DNA of 41,582 nucleotides, taken from positions 1 through 41,582 of the forward strand of contig NVQL02000079.1 in assembly GCA_002400495.2 (NCBI GenBank), written 5' to 3'. Source of the DNA: Alphaproteobacteria bacterium. Lineage in GTDB: Bacteria; Pseudomonadota; Alphaproteobacteria; Rhizobiales; OSC116. Positions 1 to 8,987 of this stretch are shown here, piece by piece; positions within the stretch are counted from its first letter, which is position 1, and every line of letters starts with the position of its first letter. Below the pieces are notes generated by a model. It worked only from the letters and a program-made list of their open reading frames with translations, had not been told where the DNA came from and searched no databases. The translations under genes and the position numbers were made by a program.

Positions 1-547
1 CCAATATCGGCGCATCTTTAAAAATGGCCCGTGCAATAGCAATACGCTGGCGTTGCCCGCCACTAAATGCATGCGGGTATCGGCTCAATTGATCAAGTGA
101 AAGGCCGCAGCTTTGCGCCACCTCCATCACCCGCGGCTTTGCCGCTTCCATATTCTTAGCCAAACCATTCACAATCAGCGATTCGGCAATGCTGTCCATA
201 ACCGTCATACGTGAGTTAAGCGAAGATTGCGGATCTTGAAACACCATCTGCATCTGCTGCCAAGCTTGGCGCAATGATTTTTCATCCAACTCGGTTATGT
301 TAATCTGGCCACCTTCGGCCTGCATTTTCACCTGACCAGATGTCGGCTGTTGCAAGCGCAATAAAGCGCGGCCAAATGTGGTTTTGCCACTGCCACTTTC
401 GCCAACCAAGCCCAGCGCTTCACCTTTGCGAATGGATAAAGACACATCATCCACGGCTTTAATTGACGCACCTTTTTTGCCAAACAACCCCTTGCTCGGG
501 CCTTTGAATTCCACACAAAGATGGTCAACTTCGATCAGGTTTTTCAT
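1..547 (-). CDS. Family 5 ABC importer ATPase, DppF/OppF-like (C-terminus cut by window edge)
   Basis: Second cytoplasmic ATPase of a peptide/nickel-type importer, powering the permeases encoded upstream. It is partial: about 182 residues are visible and the 3' end lies outside the window. Seen in translation: Walker A GESGSGKT at about residue 53, the Q-loop stretch MVFQDPQSSLN and the ABC signature FSGGQRQR. Walker B lies just beyond the edge. The ATG at 547 overlaps the stop of the preceding ATPase gene in an ATGA junction (544-547), so the two are translationally coupled. The FSGGQRQR signature and the QDPQSSLNSRM stretch are typical of the DppF/OppF partner. The substrate cannot be read from the ATPase. 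Confidence 0.93.
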   Translation of the reverse strand, partial: MKNLIEVDHLCVEFKGPSKGLFGKKGASIKAVDDVSLSIRKGEALGLVGESGSGKTTFGRALLRLQQPTSGQVKMQAEGGQINITELDEKSLRQAWQQMQMVFQDPQSSLNSRMTVMDSIAESLIVNGLAKNMEAAKPRVMEVAQSCGLSLDQLSRYPHAFSGGQRQRIAIARAIFKDAPIL

Positions 548-1578
548 ATATTGACCACCAAATTTTGTTGGTTTTGGTCGCGCTCAACATGATGACAGAA
601 AACCGTATGATCAGTCGCAATCTCAGTGCTTTTTGGAAAATCACGATCACATATATTTTCTATAAATTCACTACATCTGGCGGCAAATGGGCAGCCATTT
701 GGCCGTTCATAAAGATTGGGCACACTACCCGCAATCGGCTCCAACCTGCGGCTGCGGCCAATATCGGCTAAATGCGGAATTGCCCGCAACAAGCCTTTGG
801 TATAGGGGTGTCGAGGGTTGCGCAAAATATCGCGCACGGGGCCTTGCTCAACAATTTTACCCATATACATAATCGCCACATCATCAGCAATTTGCGCAAT
901 CACCCCAATATTATGCGAGATAAACAAATTAGCCATATTCAATTCATTCTGCAAATCTTTCATCAATTTCAAAATCTGCGCCTGAATGGTTACATCAAGC
1001 GCCGTGGTCGGCTCATCGGCAATCAGTAATTTGGGGTTGCAAATCATCGCCCGTGCAATCATCGCCCGCTGCCGCATACCGCCCGAAAATTCAAACGGAT
1101 ATTGGTCAATGGCACGTTCTGGGTTCACAATGCCCACCTTACCCAGCATTTCAATGCATTTTTGCCGTGCTTGCTTTTTATCCAAATCCAAATGCAAATG
1201 GATAACCTCTTCAATCTGGTTGCCAATGGTATGAACGGGCGAAAAACTACTCATTGGCTCCTGAAAAATCATGCCAATTTGCGCCGCCCGTATGGCTTGA
1301 ATGGGTTTGCCTTTTGAGTTTAGCTTCACAATGTCAATGGTTTGAGCTTGGTCGTCCTTAAACAATATTTTACCGCCAGTGATGCTAACGCCCTTGCCCA
1401 GCAGGCGTAAAATAGACAAAGAAACAATGGTTTTGCCACTACCGCTTTCACCCACCAACGCAAAAACCCGCCCCGCCTTAATGGTTAAATTAACCCCCTC
1501 AACAATCGAAAAGCTGGCATTGTCAACATCCAGCGATATGGTCAGGTCTTCAACTTTTAATAAATAATCATCACTCAT
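544..1578 (-). CDS. Family 5 ABC importer ATPase, DppD/OppD-like
   Basis: First ATPase of the region 1 importer, 344 residues. Motifs in order are Walker A GESGSGKT (about residue 43), Q-loop MIFQEPMSSF, signature FSGGMRQR and Walker B LLIADEPTTALDV. A C-terminal oligopeptide-type extension carries a Cys pair in CPFAARCSEF and further Cys residues, as in OppD/DppD proteins. The length is normal for the family. It starts 8 bases after the stop of the permease gene and ends in a 4-base ATGA overlap with the DppF-like gene. The operon order (binding protein, B, C, D, F) is the classical dpp order. Known substrates of this family include peptides, nickel, opines and oligosaccharides; the sequence does not decide. 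Confidence 0.95.
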   Translation of the reverse strand: MSDDYLLKVEDLTISLDVDNASFSIVEGVNLTIKAGRVFALVGESGSGKTIVSLSILRLLGKGVSITGGKILFKDDQAQTIDIVKLNSKGKPIQAIRAAQIGMIFQEPMSSFSPVHTIGNQIEEVIHLHLDLDKKQARQKCIEMLGKVGIVNPERAIDQYPFEFSGGMRQRAMIARAMICNPKLLIADEPTTALDVTIQAQILKLMKDLQNELNMANLFISHNIGVIAQIADDVAIMYMGKIVEQGPVRDILRNPRHPYTKGLLRAIPHLADIGRSRRLEPIAGSVPNLYERPNGCPFAARCSEFIENICDRDFPKSTEIATDHTVFCHHVERDQNQQNLVVNI

Positions 1579-1586
1579 ATTTACGC

Positions 1587-2750
1587 CTATTTAGAATAAG
1601 GGTCAGCGGCATCACGCATGCCATCGCCAAAGAAATTAAAAGCAATCACAATCACCAATATAAACCCGCCAGGAATGAGCAACCAAGGCGTATGCGCCAA
1701 AGCCGTCACATTTTGCGCCGAGAATAACAGCACCCCCCAACTCACCATCGGCTCCCGCATGCCAAGGCCCAAAAAGCTCAAACTGGTTTCGGCCAATAGG
1801 ATATAAGGAAACGCCACGGTCAGATCGACAATCAAATAACTCATGAATGACGGCAACATATGCTTGGTCACCAAGCGGTAGTTAGAGCAACCCGCCAACC
1901 GCGCGGCTTGAATAAAATCTTCATTTTGCAACGTCAGCAATTTGCTGCGCACTCGACGCGCCAATGTCGTCCAGCCCAAAGCCGCCAATATCAGCGTCAC
2001 CACCACATATACTGTGGTTGCCGACCATTCACGTGGCAAAGAAGCAGCTAATCCCAACCATAATGGCAGGCTGGGTATCGAACGAATAAACTCAATCAGC
2101 CGCATGATGACATTATCCACCCAGCCGCCTTTCAGCCCCGCCAGCCCACCAATCGCCAAGCCAATAAAAAACGCCGCCAATACACCAATGATGCCAATCG
2201 AAATCGAAATCCGCGTGGCATAAATTGTGCGGGTGAAAATATCTCGCCCCAATTTATCAGTGCCAAAAATATGAATCTGTGTATCCGTCGTGCCAAACAT
2301 ATGTAAATTCGCGGGAATAAACCCTAAAAACTCATAAGCCTCACCGCGCACAAAAAACTCAATCGGCACACGGTTTTCGGTGTCTAAAACCACCATTTTA
2401 CGTAAGGTTACTGGGTGGCGCTGCATTTTATGACCATAAATAAACGGCCAATGCGGTTGCCAATCCTCATCGAAAATATGAATACCAGTCGGCGGGCCAC
2501 TGCTATAAGAGGGATCGCGTAATTGCGGTTTGGTCGATGAAATAAATTCAGGAAATATCGACATCAGCAAAAATAGAAAAATAATCCCTGTACCAATCAT
2601 CGCCAATTTATGCCGCTTAAATTTATACCACATCAATTGCCGCGAGGTTGCAAGGTCTAAGCGCCGAATGGATTTGGCTTTTTTAGCTGCAACCACATTT
2701 TCTTGATTCTGTAGGGGTGGCTGATTTTGTGCAGGATTTATTTGGCTCAT
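1587..2750 (-). CDS. Family 5 ABC importer permease, DppC/OppC-like with extended periplasmic region
   Basis: Inner-membrane permease, 387 residues, about 80 longer than ordinary DppC/OppC proteins (about 300). The first membrane span follows a charged cytoplasmic N-terminus (about residues 48-68). About 100 residues then precede the conserved FGTDKLGRDIFTR motif, and this stretch is the extra, probably periplasmic, part. The usual set of spans and the EAA-type loop (ARLAGCSNYRLVTKHMLPS) follow. It overlaps the upstream permease gene in an ATGA junction (2747-2750). The equivalent permease at 12836-13993 has the same extension, so this is a subfamily trait and not an assembly error. Confidence 0.93.
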   Translation of the reverse strand: MSQINPAQNQPPLQNQENVVAAKKAKSIRRLDLATSRQLMWYKFKRHKLAMIGTGIIFLFLLMSIFPEFISSTKPQLRDPSYSSGPPTGIHIFDEDWQPHWPFIYGHKMQRHPVTLRKMVVLDTENRVPIEFFVRGEAYEFLGFIPANLHMFGTTDTQIHIFGTDKLGRDIFTRTIYATRISISIGIIGVLAAFFIGLAIGGLAGLKGGWVDNVIMRLIEFIRSIPSLPLWLGLAASLPREWSATTVYVVVTLILAALGWTTLARRVRSKLLTLQNEDFIQAARLAGCSNYRLVTKHMLPSFMSYLIVDLTVAFPYILLAETSLSFLGLGMREPMVSWGVLLFSAQNVTALAHTPWLLIPGGFILVIVIAFNFFGDGMRDAADPYSK

Positions 2751-3745
2751 GTCGACGCCCCCATTCTCACCCGTGGGTCAACAATCATCAATAAAATATC
2801 CGAAATGAACGAGCCAATCATCACCAATATGCAATAGATAAGCATCATTGCCCCGGCCAAAAACATGTCTTGGCTTTTAAGAGCGTTGATGAACATCGGC
2901 CCCGTGTCAGGCAATGACAATACCAAGCCAATGATCGGCGCGCCCGAAATCACCGTGGTCAACTCCCAGCCTAAAGTCGATACAATCGGGTTAAGTGCCA
3001 AGCGCACAGGATATTTTAAAATCATCTTAAATTCAGATAACCCCGTGGCCCGCGCCGCCGTCACATACATTTTATTCAATTCTTCGAGCAAGGTGGCTCG
3101 CATAATGCGCAGTTGAAATGCCGTGCCCGCCGTGCCCAAAACAATGATCGGCACCCAAATATGGGTTAATAAATCCCAGAACCTACCCATCGACCACGCA
3201 GCATCTTGATATTCGAGCGAAAACAACCCGCCAACGCTCACCCCAAACCAAGTGGTCGCGCCAAACATCAATAATAATGCCAACAAAAAATTAGGCGTGG
3301 CAAGGCCGATATAACCCAAAATAGTAAACGTATAATCGGCCACCGAATATTGCCGCAAAGCCGAATATATGCCGAGCGGAATGGCGGTGATATAGGTGAA
3401 TAATAACGTACCCGTAGCAATCAAAATGGTCATCGGCAAGCGTTCGCCGATCACTTCGGTTACGGGGCGGCTATATCCCCACGAAAACCCAAAATCGCCT
3501 TGCACCATGCCGCCAATCCATTTGAAATATTGCAAATAAAGCGGCTTGTCTAAACCGAATTGGCGACGAATGGCCTCAATCTCGGCCAAGGTAACGGTTT
3601 CCCCGCTGGATATTTTACTCGCAGCATAACTATCAGCAAAATCGCCAGGCGGTAGGCTGACAATGATAAAAGCCACGATAGAGACCGCAATGAGCATCAA
3701 TGCTGACGAGCCTAATCTGACTAATATTTTTTGGAGAATGGGCAC
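2747..3745 (-). CDS. Family 5 ABC importer permease, DppB/OppB-like
   Basis: Inner-membrane permease of 332 residues, normal for DppB/OppB. It has an N-terminal span, the LPPGDFAD stretch typical of the family, several further spans and an EAA-type loop (AARATGLSEFKMILKYPVRLALNP). The start codon is GTG at 3745 with an AAGGA ribosome site about 7 bases upstream. It lies 135 bases after the binding-protein gene, and that gap contains a perfect 12-bp hairpin (3835-3862). It is coupled by a 4-base overlap to the DppC-like gene. Confidence 0.94.
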   Translation of the reverse strand: MPILQKILVRLGSSALMLIAVSIVAFIIVSLPPGDFADSYAASKISSGETVTLAEIEAIRRQFGLDKPLYLQYFKWIGGMVQGDFGFSWGYSRPVTEVIGERLPMTILIATGTLLFTYITAIPLGIYSALRQYSVADYTFTILGYIGLATPNFLLALLLMFGATTWFGVSVGGLFSLEYQDAAWSMGRFWDLLTHIWVPIIVLGTAGTAFQLRIMRATLLEELNKMYVTAARATGLSEFKMILKYPVRLALNPIVSTLGWELTTVISGAPIIGLVLSLPDTGPMFINALKSQDMFLAGAMMLIYCILVMIGSFISDILLMIVDPRVRMGAST

Positions 3746-3834
3746 AATATTCCTTGTTATGTAGGTGTAAATATACTCTATGAGGTATTATTTACAAAAA
3801 TGGAAAATTAACAAAGACTAAAATTATATGAGTT

Positions 3835-3862
3835 GCAAGAAGCAGTGAAAACTGCTTCTTGC
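3835..3862 (-). terminator. Hairpin between binding-protein gene and permease genes (attenuator or 3' stabiliser)
   Basis: A perfect 12-bp inverted repeat (arms 3835-3846 and 3851-3862) with a GAAA/TTTC tetraloop lies 18 bases downstream of the binding-protein stop. No T-run follows on the minus strand, so a full intrinsic terminator is unlikely. Such hairpins after the first gene of an importer operon are known to protect the binding-protein message or partly stop transcription, which gives more binding protein than permease. Confidence 0.6.
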
Positions 3863-3880
3863 GCTTTGTTTTAGAGCCGC

Positions 3881-5881
3881 TTATTTAAAGCTCCACTGAT
3901 CGGTTTGTTGCGAATAAGCAAAACCAGCACGATAGGCATTTAAATTCCACGCCGGAACATTGGCCAATTTATTCGACACAATGTTAATTTGCGGCACGGC
4001 ACCAGCGGTGCCAATAATCACCATATTGTCAAGGTTGAGCTTAATCATTTTCGCGCCAAGCGCCATATATTCATCACTACCTTGTTGCGCATCAGAAAAT
4101 GCCAACGAAGTGGTGCGAAGCTCTTCAACCCATGCTGGTGGTTTTTCACCCTCAGCACCATTGGTTTGCCAATATTTGACCCAAGTTGCGCCCGTGGTGG
4201 GGCCACCAATCGCCCAAGGAGCAGAATAAACTTTAGGTTCAGCAATCAATGTCCATTCAAATGGCAAATCCCATTCCATGGCAATCTCAAGCTCATTCAA
4301 GTCAGATTTCTGACGCACAAGCTCAGTAGATATTTCTTTCAACAAAACATCAATGCCCACAGCTCGCCAATATTCAGCAATCAAAAGCGGAAATTCTGCT
4401 GAGCGGGTGAATTGTAGTGAATATTCCCAGAATATCTTAAATTCACTGCCATCAGGCGCCAGTCTAAAGCCATCAGCATTGCGTTCTGTCATGCCCAAAT
4501 CATCAAGCATTTTATTGGCCAGAGTTTGGTCAAAATTGGTCATGAAAGCCCGATCTTCGGCAGTTGCGAAAGGCACATTGGCCGGCATGGCTTGATCGGT
4601 ATTGGCCAGACCCAAATATAGCTGCTCGATAAATTCTGGGCGGTTAATGGCTACCGACATGGCTTTGCGGAACCGTGCATCGCCATAAGCAAAACTTTTG
4701 CTTTGGTCAGCGATGGTATAGTTAAACACCAAAACGGGGCCAATTTGGCCATCATCTAAGCGCACGCTATAATCACCACTGGCTTCATTCTCTTTAATCA
4801 ACGGAAAATCAGCCAAATCAACATTTTGCGATTTTTGATCAATGTTACCGTTGATCACTTCAAGCGTCCAAATTTGCTTTTCTAAAAAGCGCTCATTATG
4901 ACGGTCAATATATGGCAATTGATTGCCCGATGTATCGACTTTAAAATAATAAGGATTGGCAATGAAGGCCCGCGTTTGCCCATCTGTGGCTTTGGCCAAA
5001 ATATGGCTCTCAAGTGTCGGTACAGTCAGGCCTTTTTCAGTGGCGGTAACCGCATCTTTCCACTTGTGATAATAAGTTTTGAAGTTTTCTTTCCAACTTT
5101 CAAAACCAGCCGCTTTGGCAATTTCATCAGCTTTATCATTATAATCAATGTGATATTGTTTCAGCACATGAGATGCTGCCCACGGGGTGAAATAAGAACC
5201 CGATGTGGCTAGATAATGTAAAAATACAGGGTTTGGCTTGGCAAAAATAAACGTAAAAGTTTGATCGTCAATTTTTTTAATTTTTACCGTTTCGCCACCA
5301 TGCGCCCAATTGCCCCACACTGCAGGTGTAAGCTGTTCGTTGCGCATAATGTCATCAACAAAAAACACCACATCATCGGCATCAAATGCATCGCCATCCG
5401 ACCATTTATGGCCTTCGCGCAATTTAAAAGTAATCTCGGTTTTATCATCATTCCATTGCCAAGATTTGGCAACATTAGGCACAATGCTATTGTCAGCAGG
5501 GTCTAACCGCACCAGATTAACCTGCCGCCAAGATAATATTTCTGACGTTCCAGATTCAAGCGCCAAGGCCGTACCTTTTAATATACCGCCATATTTACCG
5601 GTTTGCTCAACAGGCATGACCACCAATGGTTCACTTGGCAAACGCGCGCCAACTTTTGGCAAAGCACCTGCGCTCACTTGATCCGCAAATAATGGATTGC
5701 TGATAAAATCAAGATTTTCACCCGCTTGAGCTTCAAAATCTTGCAATTCTAGCTGATTGGCAAATGCTGGCTTTAAATCCATCGGGTTTGCAATCGTGGC
5801 GCCCATTCCAGCAGCGTGCGCAACTGATACAACAGGCAGCAAAAGGGCTGCCATTGTATATTTATTCATTCGTCTTCCCAT
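3881..5881 (-). CDS. Family 5 periplasmic solute-binding protein of region 1 importer
   Basis: Exported binding protein (SBP_bac_5 type), 666 residues, larger than DppA/OppA (about 535) but matching the paralogue at 17238-19148. I chose the ATG at 5881 because GGGAGG lies 5 bases upstream and a signal peptide follows at once: MGRRMNKY, a hydrophobic core and a likely cleavage at AHA-A. An earlier in-frame ATG at 5950 would put 23 charged residues before the signal. Family features include the motif TFKLREGHKWSDGDAFDADDV and the stretch ARFRKAMSVAINRPEFIEQ. It is the first gene of the operon. The ligand is unknown. Confidence 0.92.
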   Translation of the reverse strand: MGRRMNKYTMAALLLPVVSVAHAAGMGATIANPMDLKPAFANQLELQDFEAQAGENLDFISNPLFADQVSAGALPKVGARLPSEPLVVMPVEQTGKYGGILKGTALALESGTSEILSWRQVNLVRLDPADNSIVPNVAKSWQWNDDKTEITFKLREGHKWSDGDAFDADDVVFFVDDIMRNEQLTPAVWGNWAHGGETVKIKKIDDQTFTFIFAKPNPVFLHYLATSGSYFTPWAASHVLKQYHIDYNDKADEIAKAAGFESWKENFKTYYHKWKDAVTATEKGLTVPTLESHILAKATDGQTRAFIANPYYFKVDTSGNQLPYIDRHNERFLEKQIWTLEVINGNIDQKSQNVDLADFPLIKENEASGDYSVRLDDGQIGPVLVFNYTIADQSKSFAYGDARFRKAMSVAINRPEFIEQLYLGLANTDQAMPANVPFATAEDRAFMTNFDQTLANKMLDDLGMTERNADGFRLAPDGSEFKIFWEYSLQFTRSAEFPLLIAEYWRAVGIDVLLKEISTELVRQKSDLNELEIAMEWDLPFEWTLIAEPKVYSAPWAIGGPTTGATWVKYWQTNGAEGEKPPAWVEELRTTSLAFSDAQQGSDEYMALGAKMIKLNLDNMVIIGTAGAVPQINIVSNKLANVPAWNLNAYRAGFAYSQQTDQWSFK

Positions 5882-6141
5882 TTCATCCTCCCAGATTTCA
5901 ATCATAACTTCAATGCCATGAATGTTTAAAGGAATGTTGTCATCAGCCATAGTGAACCAATTTCAACAGTCACATAATTATTATTTAATTATTACATTTT
6001 TATGACAATAGGGCGTAATATTGAATAATGTAAAGGATGAAATTACTAAATGTGTATAAAAACCACATTATTAGTGAAAAACGGGCAAGAGTCTTGTAAA
6101 TTTCACTTGTTAAAGCTAGCCTGATGAAATGAACTTTTAAA
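5882..6141. promoter_or_regulatory. Divergent intergenic region between importer and flavoprotein genes
   Basis: This AT-rich stretch of about 260 bases separates two outward-reading transcription units and must hold both promoters. I could not fix convincing -35/-10 pairs by eye. An imperfectly spaced inverted repeat (6024-6031 with 6065-6072, 8-bp arms, 33 apart) is present but could be chance in sequence this AT-rich. No regulator gene sits beside this pair, so control in trans is likely. Confidence 0.4.
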
Positions 6142-7590
6142 TTGGATTTGAATTTGACTAAGTCAACCGTCAACAAAGTAAAAAACCACATCCAAGCCAC
6201 CAAGCAATGGGATATAATTGTCATTGGGGCGGGCGTTGTCGGCTGCGCCATTGTGCGCCAATTAACCCTTAACGGCCTCAAAGTGCTATTGCTCGAGCGC
6301 GGCGCCGATATTTTATCGGGCGCGAGCAAAGCAAATTCCGCAATTTTACATACTGGTTTTGATGCCCCGCCAGATTCACTTGAACTCGAATGTATGCAAG
6401 TGGGTTATAAAGAATATTTGAAAATCCACAATAAAATGAACTTGCCACTGTTAAAAACTGGTGCATTACTGGTCGCGTGGAATGAGCAACAACTCAATCA
6501 ATTGCCCAACATTGTCGAAAAGGCACATCAAAATGGTGTTGATGATGTGCAACAAATAGATTTAAAGGCGCTCAATAAACGCGAACCCTGTTTATCAAAC
6601 CAATCACTAGGCGCGGTTGAAATATCGCAAGAATTCATCATTGACCCGTGGAGCGCCCCGCTGGCTTATTTAACCCAAGCCACCAAGTCTGGCGCGGAAT
6701 ATTTTTTTAATAACGAAGTTAAATCTGGTGAATTTGATGGCAATTTTTGGCATTTAAAAACCAATGAAGACACATACAAAGCCAAAATTATCATCAATTG
6801 CAGCGGCAATAACGGCGACATCATCCAAAGCATCTGCGAAGCTCCCAAATTTAAAATTAAACCCCGTAAAGGGCAATTTATTGTTTTCGACAAAAGCGCC
6901 TATAATTTAGTCAATTCGATTATTTTGCCCGTCCCCACGGCCACAACCAAAGGTGTGGTGATCACAAAAACCGTTTTTGGTAATTTATTATTAGGCCCCA
7001 CTGCCGAAGAGCAAAGTGATAGATATAATGCGCCTGTGAATGAATCGGTTTTGAAAGAATTATTTGCCTGCGGTGTAAAAATGCTACCCAATTTAAAAAC
7101 CCATGAAATCACCGCAACATATGCAGGTTTGCGCCCCGCAACTCAATTTAGTGATTATCAAATAGCAGCAAAACCTACCAAAAACTGGGTTGGGGTCAAT
7201 GGCATTCGCTCAACAGGTTTAACCTCCGCCCTCGGCATTGCAAAATATGTCGAAAAATTATGTTTGGAAAATTTTACCAATATCTTACCGTTCAAATCGT
7301 TGGAAAATATTTTCTGGCCGCAAATGCCCAATTTAGCAACACATAGACCCAGAGCCTTTGAAACTGGCGATGGTACAGAGATAATTTGCCATTGCGAACA
7401 GGTAACACGTGGCGAAATCCAAGCCGCATTGGCATCGGATATCCCGGCAAAATCCATTGGTGCTATCAGGCGCAGAACGCGGGTGATGATGGGGCGTTGC
7501 AACGGTTTTTATTGCAGCGCCAAGGTCGCCCAACTCACAAAAAATGCAATTTCTCCACCATTAGAGACCATGGGAGGCAAAAATGACTGA
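6142..7590 (+). CDS. GlpA-like FAD oxidoreductase with C-terminal BFD-like [2Fe-2S] domain
   Basis: Flavoprotein of 482 residues in the GlpA/LhgO (DAO) fold family. An FAD-binding DIIVIGAGVVG motif lies at about residues 25-35, and the substrate domain ends near residue 390. A C-terminal domain then carries CHCEQVTRGEI and RCNGFYC, the four-cysteine pattern of BFD-like [2Fe-2S] domains. The known relatives oxidise glycerol-3-phosphate or 2-hydroxy acids; the substrate here is not determined. There is no ATG start: an in-frame stop lies at 6130-6132, and the only candidates before the FAD motif are TTG at 6142, 6148 and 6154. No strong ribosome site is visible, so the exact start is uncertain. 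It overlaps the next gene by 8 bases. Confidence 0.85.
   Translation: MDLNLTKSTVNKVKNHIQATKQWDIIVIGAGVVGCAIVRQLTLNGLKVLLLERGADILSGASKANSAILHTGFDAPPDSLELECMQVGYKEYLKIHNKMNLPLLKTGALLVAWNEQQLNQLPNIVEKAHQNGVDDVQQIDLKALNKREPCLSNQSLGAVEISQEFIIDPWSAPLAYLTQATKSGAEYFFNNEVKSGEFDGNFWHLKTNEDTYKAKIIINCSGNNGDIIQSICEAPKFKIKPRKGQFIVFDKSAYNLVNSIILPVPTATTKGVVITKTVFGNLLLGPTAEEQSDRYNAPVNESVLKELFACGVKMLPNLKTHEITATYAGLRPATQFSDYQIAAKPTKNWVGVNGIRSTGLTSALGIAKYVEKLCLENFTNILPFKSLENIFWPQMPNLATHRPRAFETGDGTEIICHCEQVTRGEIQAALASDIPAKSIGAIRRRTRVMMGRCNGFYCSAKVAQLTKNAISPPLETMGGKND
6154..6166. promoter_or_regulatory. Short perfect palindrome at the start of the GlpA-like gene
   Basis: The sequence TTGACTAAGTCAA has perfect 6-bp arms around one central base. 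It overlaps the candidate TTG start codons of the flavoprotein gene. It could be an operator, or its first half could be a -35 element, or it could be chance. No second copy was noticed. Confidence 0.25.
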
Positions 7591-8809
7591 ATATGATTGT
7601 AATGTTGCCATCATTGGCTCTGGCCCTGCGGGCATTGGCGCTGCAACCGCTCTGACAAAACGCGGCGTTAAAAACATCACCATCTTCGAGCGAGAGGCCG
7701 ATATAGGCGGCATACCGCGCCATACCAAGCATTTAACCTATGGTTTATTGGTATTTGGGCGCCCGATGACGGGGCCAAATTTCATTAAAAAAATAATGGC
7801 GCGCTGCAAAAATGTTAAAATTGAAACCAACATCAGTGTCATTGCCATTAAACAAAATTCTGAATTTGAAATTGCAACGGTGTCAGGTGTGCAAAAAGCC
7901 CGTGCCCAGCACATCATTCTTGCAACGGGAGCCAGAGAGACAACCCGCCACGCCCGACTGGTTTCTGGCTTGCGTCCACAGGGCATATTATCAACCGCTG
8001 CCTTACAACAATATATTTATAGCTTTGGCACATGCCCGTTTCACAAAGCCATCATTGTTGGCACCGAATTGGTAAGCTTTTCGGCCATTTGGACATTATG
8101 GCGCGCCAAAATTAGACCTGTGGCCATGATAGAGGCAAACAATCGCATCACCGCCTATCGGCCTGCGGTTTTAATGGCCAAAGCTTTGGGCGTGCCGATA
8201 TTTTACAACAGTAAAATCACCGATATAGAAAGTGACGACAAATTAAAAACCATTTCAATAGAATCCAAATCTGGCGAAAAACATAAATTTGAATGCGATG
8301 GCGTTATATTTAGCGGTGAATTTATTGGTGAAAACAGCTTGGCTCAGGCCAGTCATTTACAAATAAACCCCCAAACCAACATTCCATTGATGGATGAAAA
8401 TTGGTTGAGTTCTGATGTAGATGTTACGCTTATTGGCAACGCGGCTCACCCAGCAGACATGGGTGATCAATGTTATTTGGAAGGTCTAAAAATAGGCAAT
8501 GTGATCGCAGATCAAATGAATCACAAGAATGACAGTATAAAATCTTTCATAGCCATCAAGCATGGCTCCAACATTAAAATGACCACCCCAAACATGGTGA
8601 GAATGTCTCATCAAAGCGCAAAAAACATTGATATTTTATTGCATGTAACCAAACAGTATTGGGGATTGGTGACCGTAAAATATGCTGGCAAAACCCTCTA
8701 CCAAAAACGCCACCGCTGTTTGCCTGCACGGCGCATCAGGTTAAAAAACATCCGGCTAGAACCTTTGAATATAAATGACAAAAGCTCAATTGAAATCAGC
8801 CTTGAATAA
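7583..8809 (+). CDS. FAD/NAD(P)-binding oxidoreductase, partner of the GlpA-like protein
   Basis: 408-residue flavoprotein of the pyridine nucleotide-disulfide reductase fold. It has an N-terminal FAD site (VAIIGSGPAGIGAATAL), an ATG motif (LATGARETTR) near residue 115 and a second dinucleotide region around residue 150. No redox-active CxxC is visible. Start ATG 7583 lies 8 bases inside the upstream gene, indicating coupled expression and probably a complex. In several bacteria, such as the Thermotoga glycerol-3-phosphate dehydrogenase locus, a GlpA-like protein is paired with such an NAD-linked subunit and a small DUF1667 protein. No DUF1667 gene follows here. The role as electron acceptor from the GlpA-like protein is inferred. 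Confidence 0.82.
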   Translation: MTEYDCNVAIIGSGPAGIGAATALTKRGVKNITIFEREADIGGIPRHTKHLTYGLLVFGRPMTGPNFIKKIMARCKNVKIETNISVIAIKQNSEFEIATVSGVQKARAQHIILATGARETTRHARLVSGLRPQGILSTAALQQYIYSFGTCPFHKAIIVGTELVSFSAIWTLWRAKIRPVAMIEANNRITAYRPAVLMAKALGVPIFYNSKITDIESDDKLKTISIESKSGEKHKFECDGVIFSGEFIGENSLAQASHLQINPQTNIPLMDENWLSSDVDVTLIGNAAHPADMGDQCYLEGLKIGNVIADQMNHKNDSIKSFIAIKHGSNIKMTTPNMVRMSHQSAKNIDILLHVTKQYWGLVTVKYAGKTLYQKRHRCLPARRIRLKNIRLEPLNINDKSSIEISLE

Positions 8810-8910
8810 GCGGTTTATTCACGTTGTTTAAAGGCTTCAATACTGGAACAAAATCAGATCAATTCATTTTAGACGGCGCAATCCCTGCATTGCTCATGAA
8901 TTTGAAAGAG

Positions 8911-8967
8911 GCAGCAACCTCAAAGTAAATTGTTTCATGTAATTTTCTTTTCTCGTTTGGTTGCTGC
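8911..8967. repeat. 9-bp inverted repeat with 39-base spacer between convergent genes
   Basis: GCAGCAACC (8911-8919) and GGTTGCTGC (8959-8967) are perfect complements 39 bases apart. They lie between the stop of the oxidoreductase gene (8809) and the stop of the convergent beta-galactosidase gene (8988). The long loop is unusual for an intrinsic terminator. A second repeat with the same inner GCAACC/GGTTGC and the same 39-base spacer lies at 34087-34147. Confidence 0.4.
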
Positions 8968-8987
8968 GATTCTATGTAGGGTTTGGA

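Noticed and set aside
6024..6072. 8-bp inverted repeat (AATAATGT/ACATTATT) in the divergent spacer
   Set aside because: The spacer is long and the sequence very AT-rich, so chance pairing is likely; not claimed as an operator.
6108..6124. Partial resemblance (TAGCCT) to the 19191 palindrome before the GlpA-like gene
   Set aside because: Only a half site is similar and the symmetry is lost, so no shared regulation is claimed.
8803..8821. TGAATAA/TTATTCA hairpin at the end of the oxidoreductase gene
   Set aside because: The stem is all weak pairs bar one and no T-run follows directly; too weak to call a terminator.
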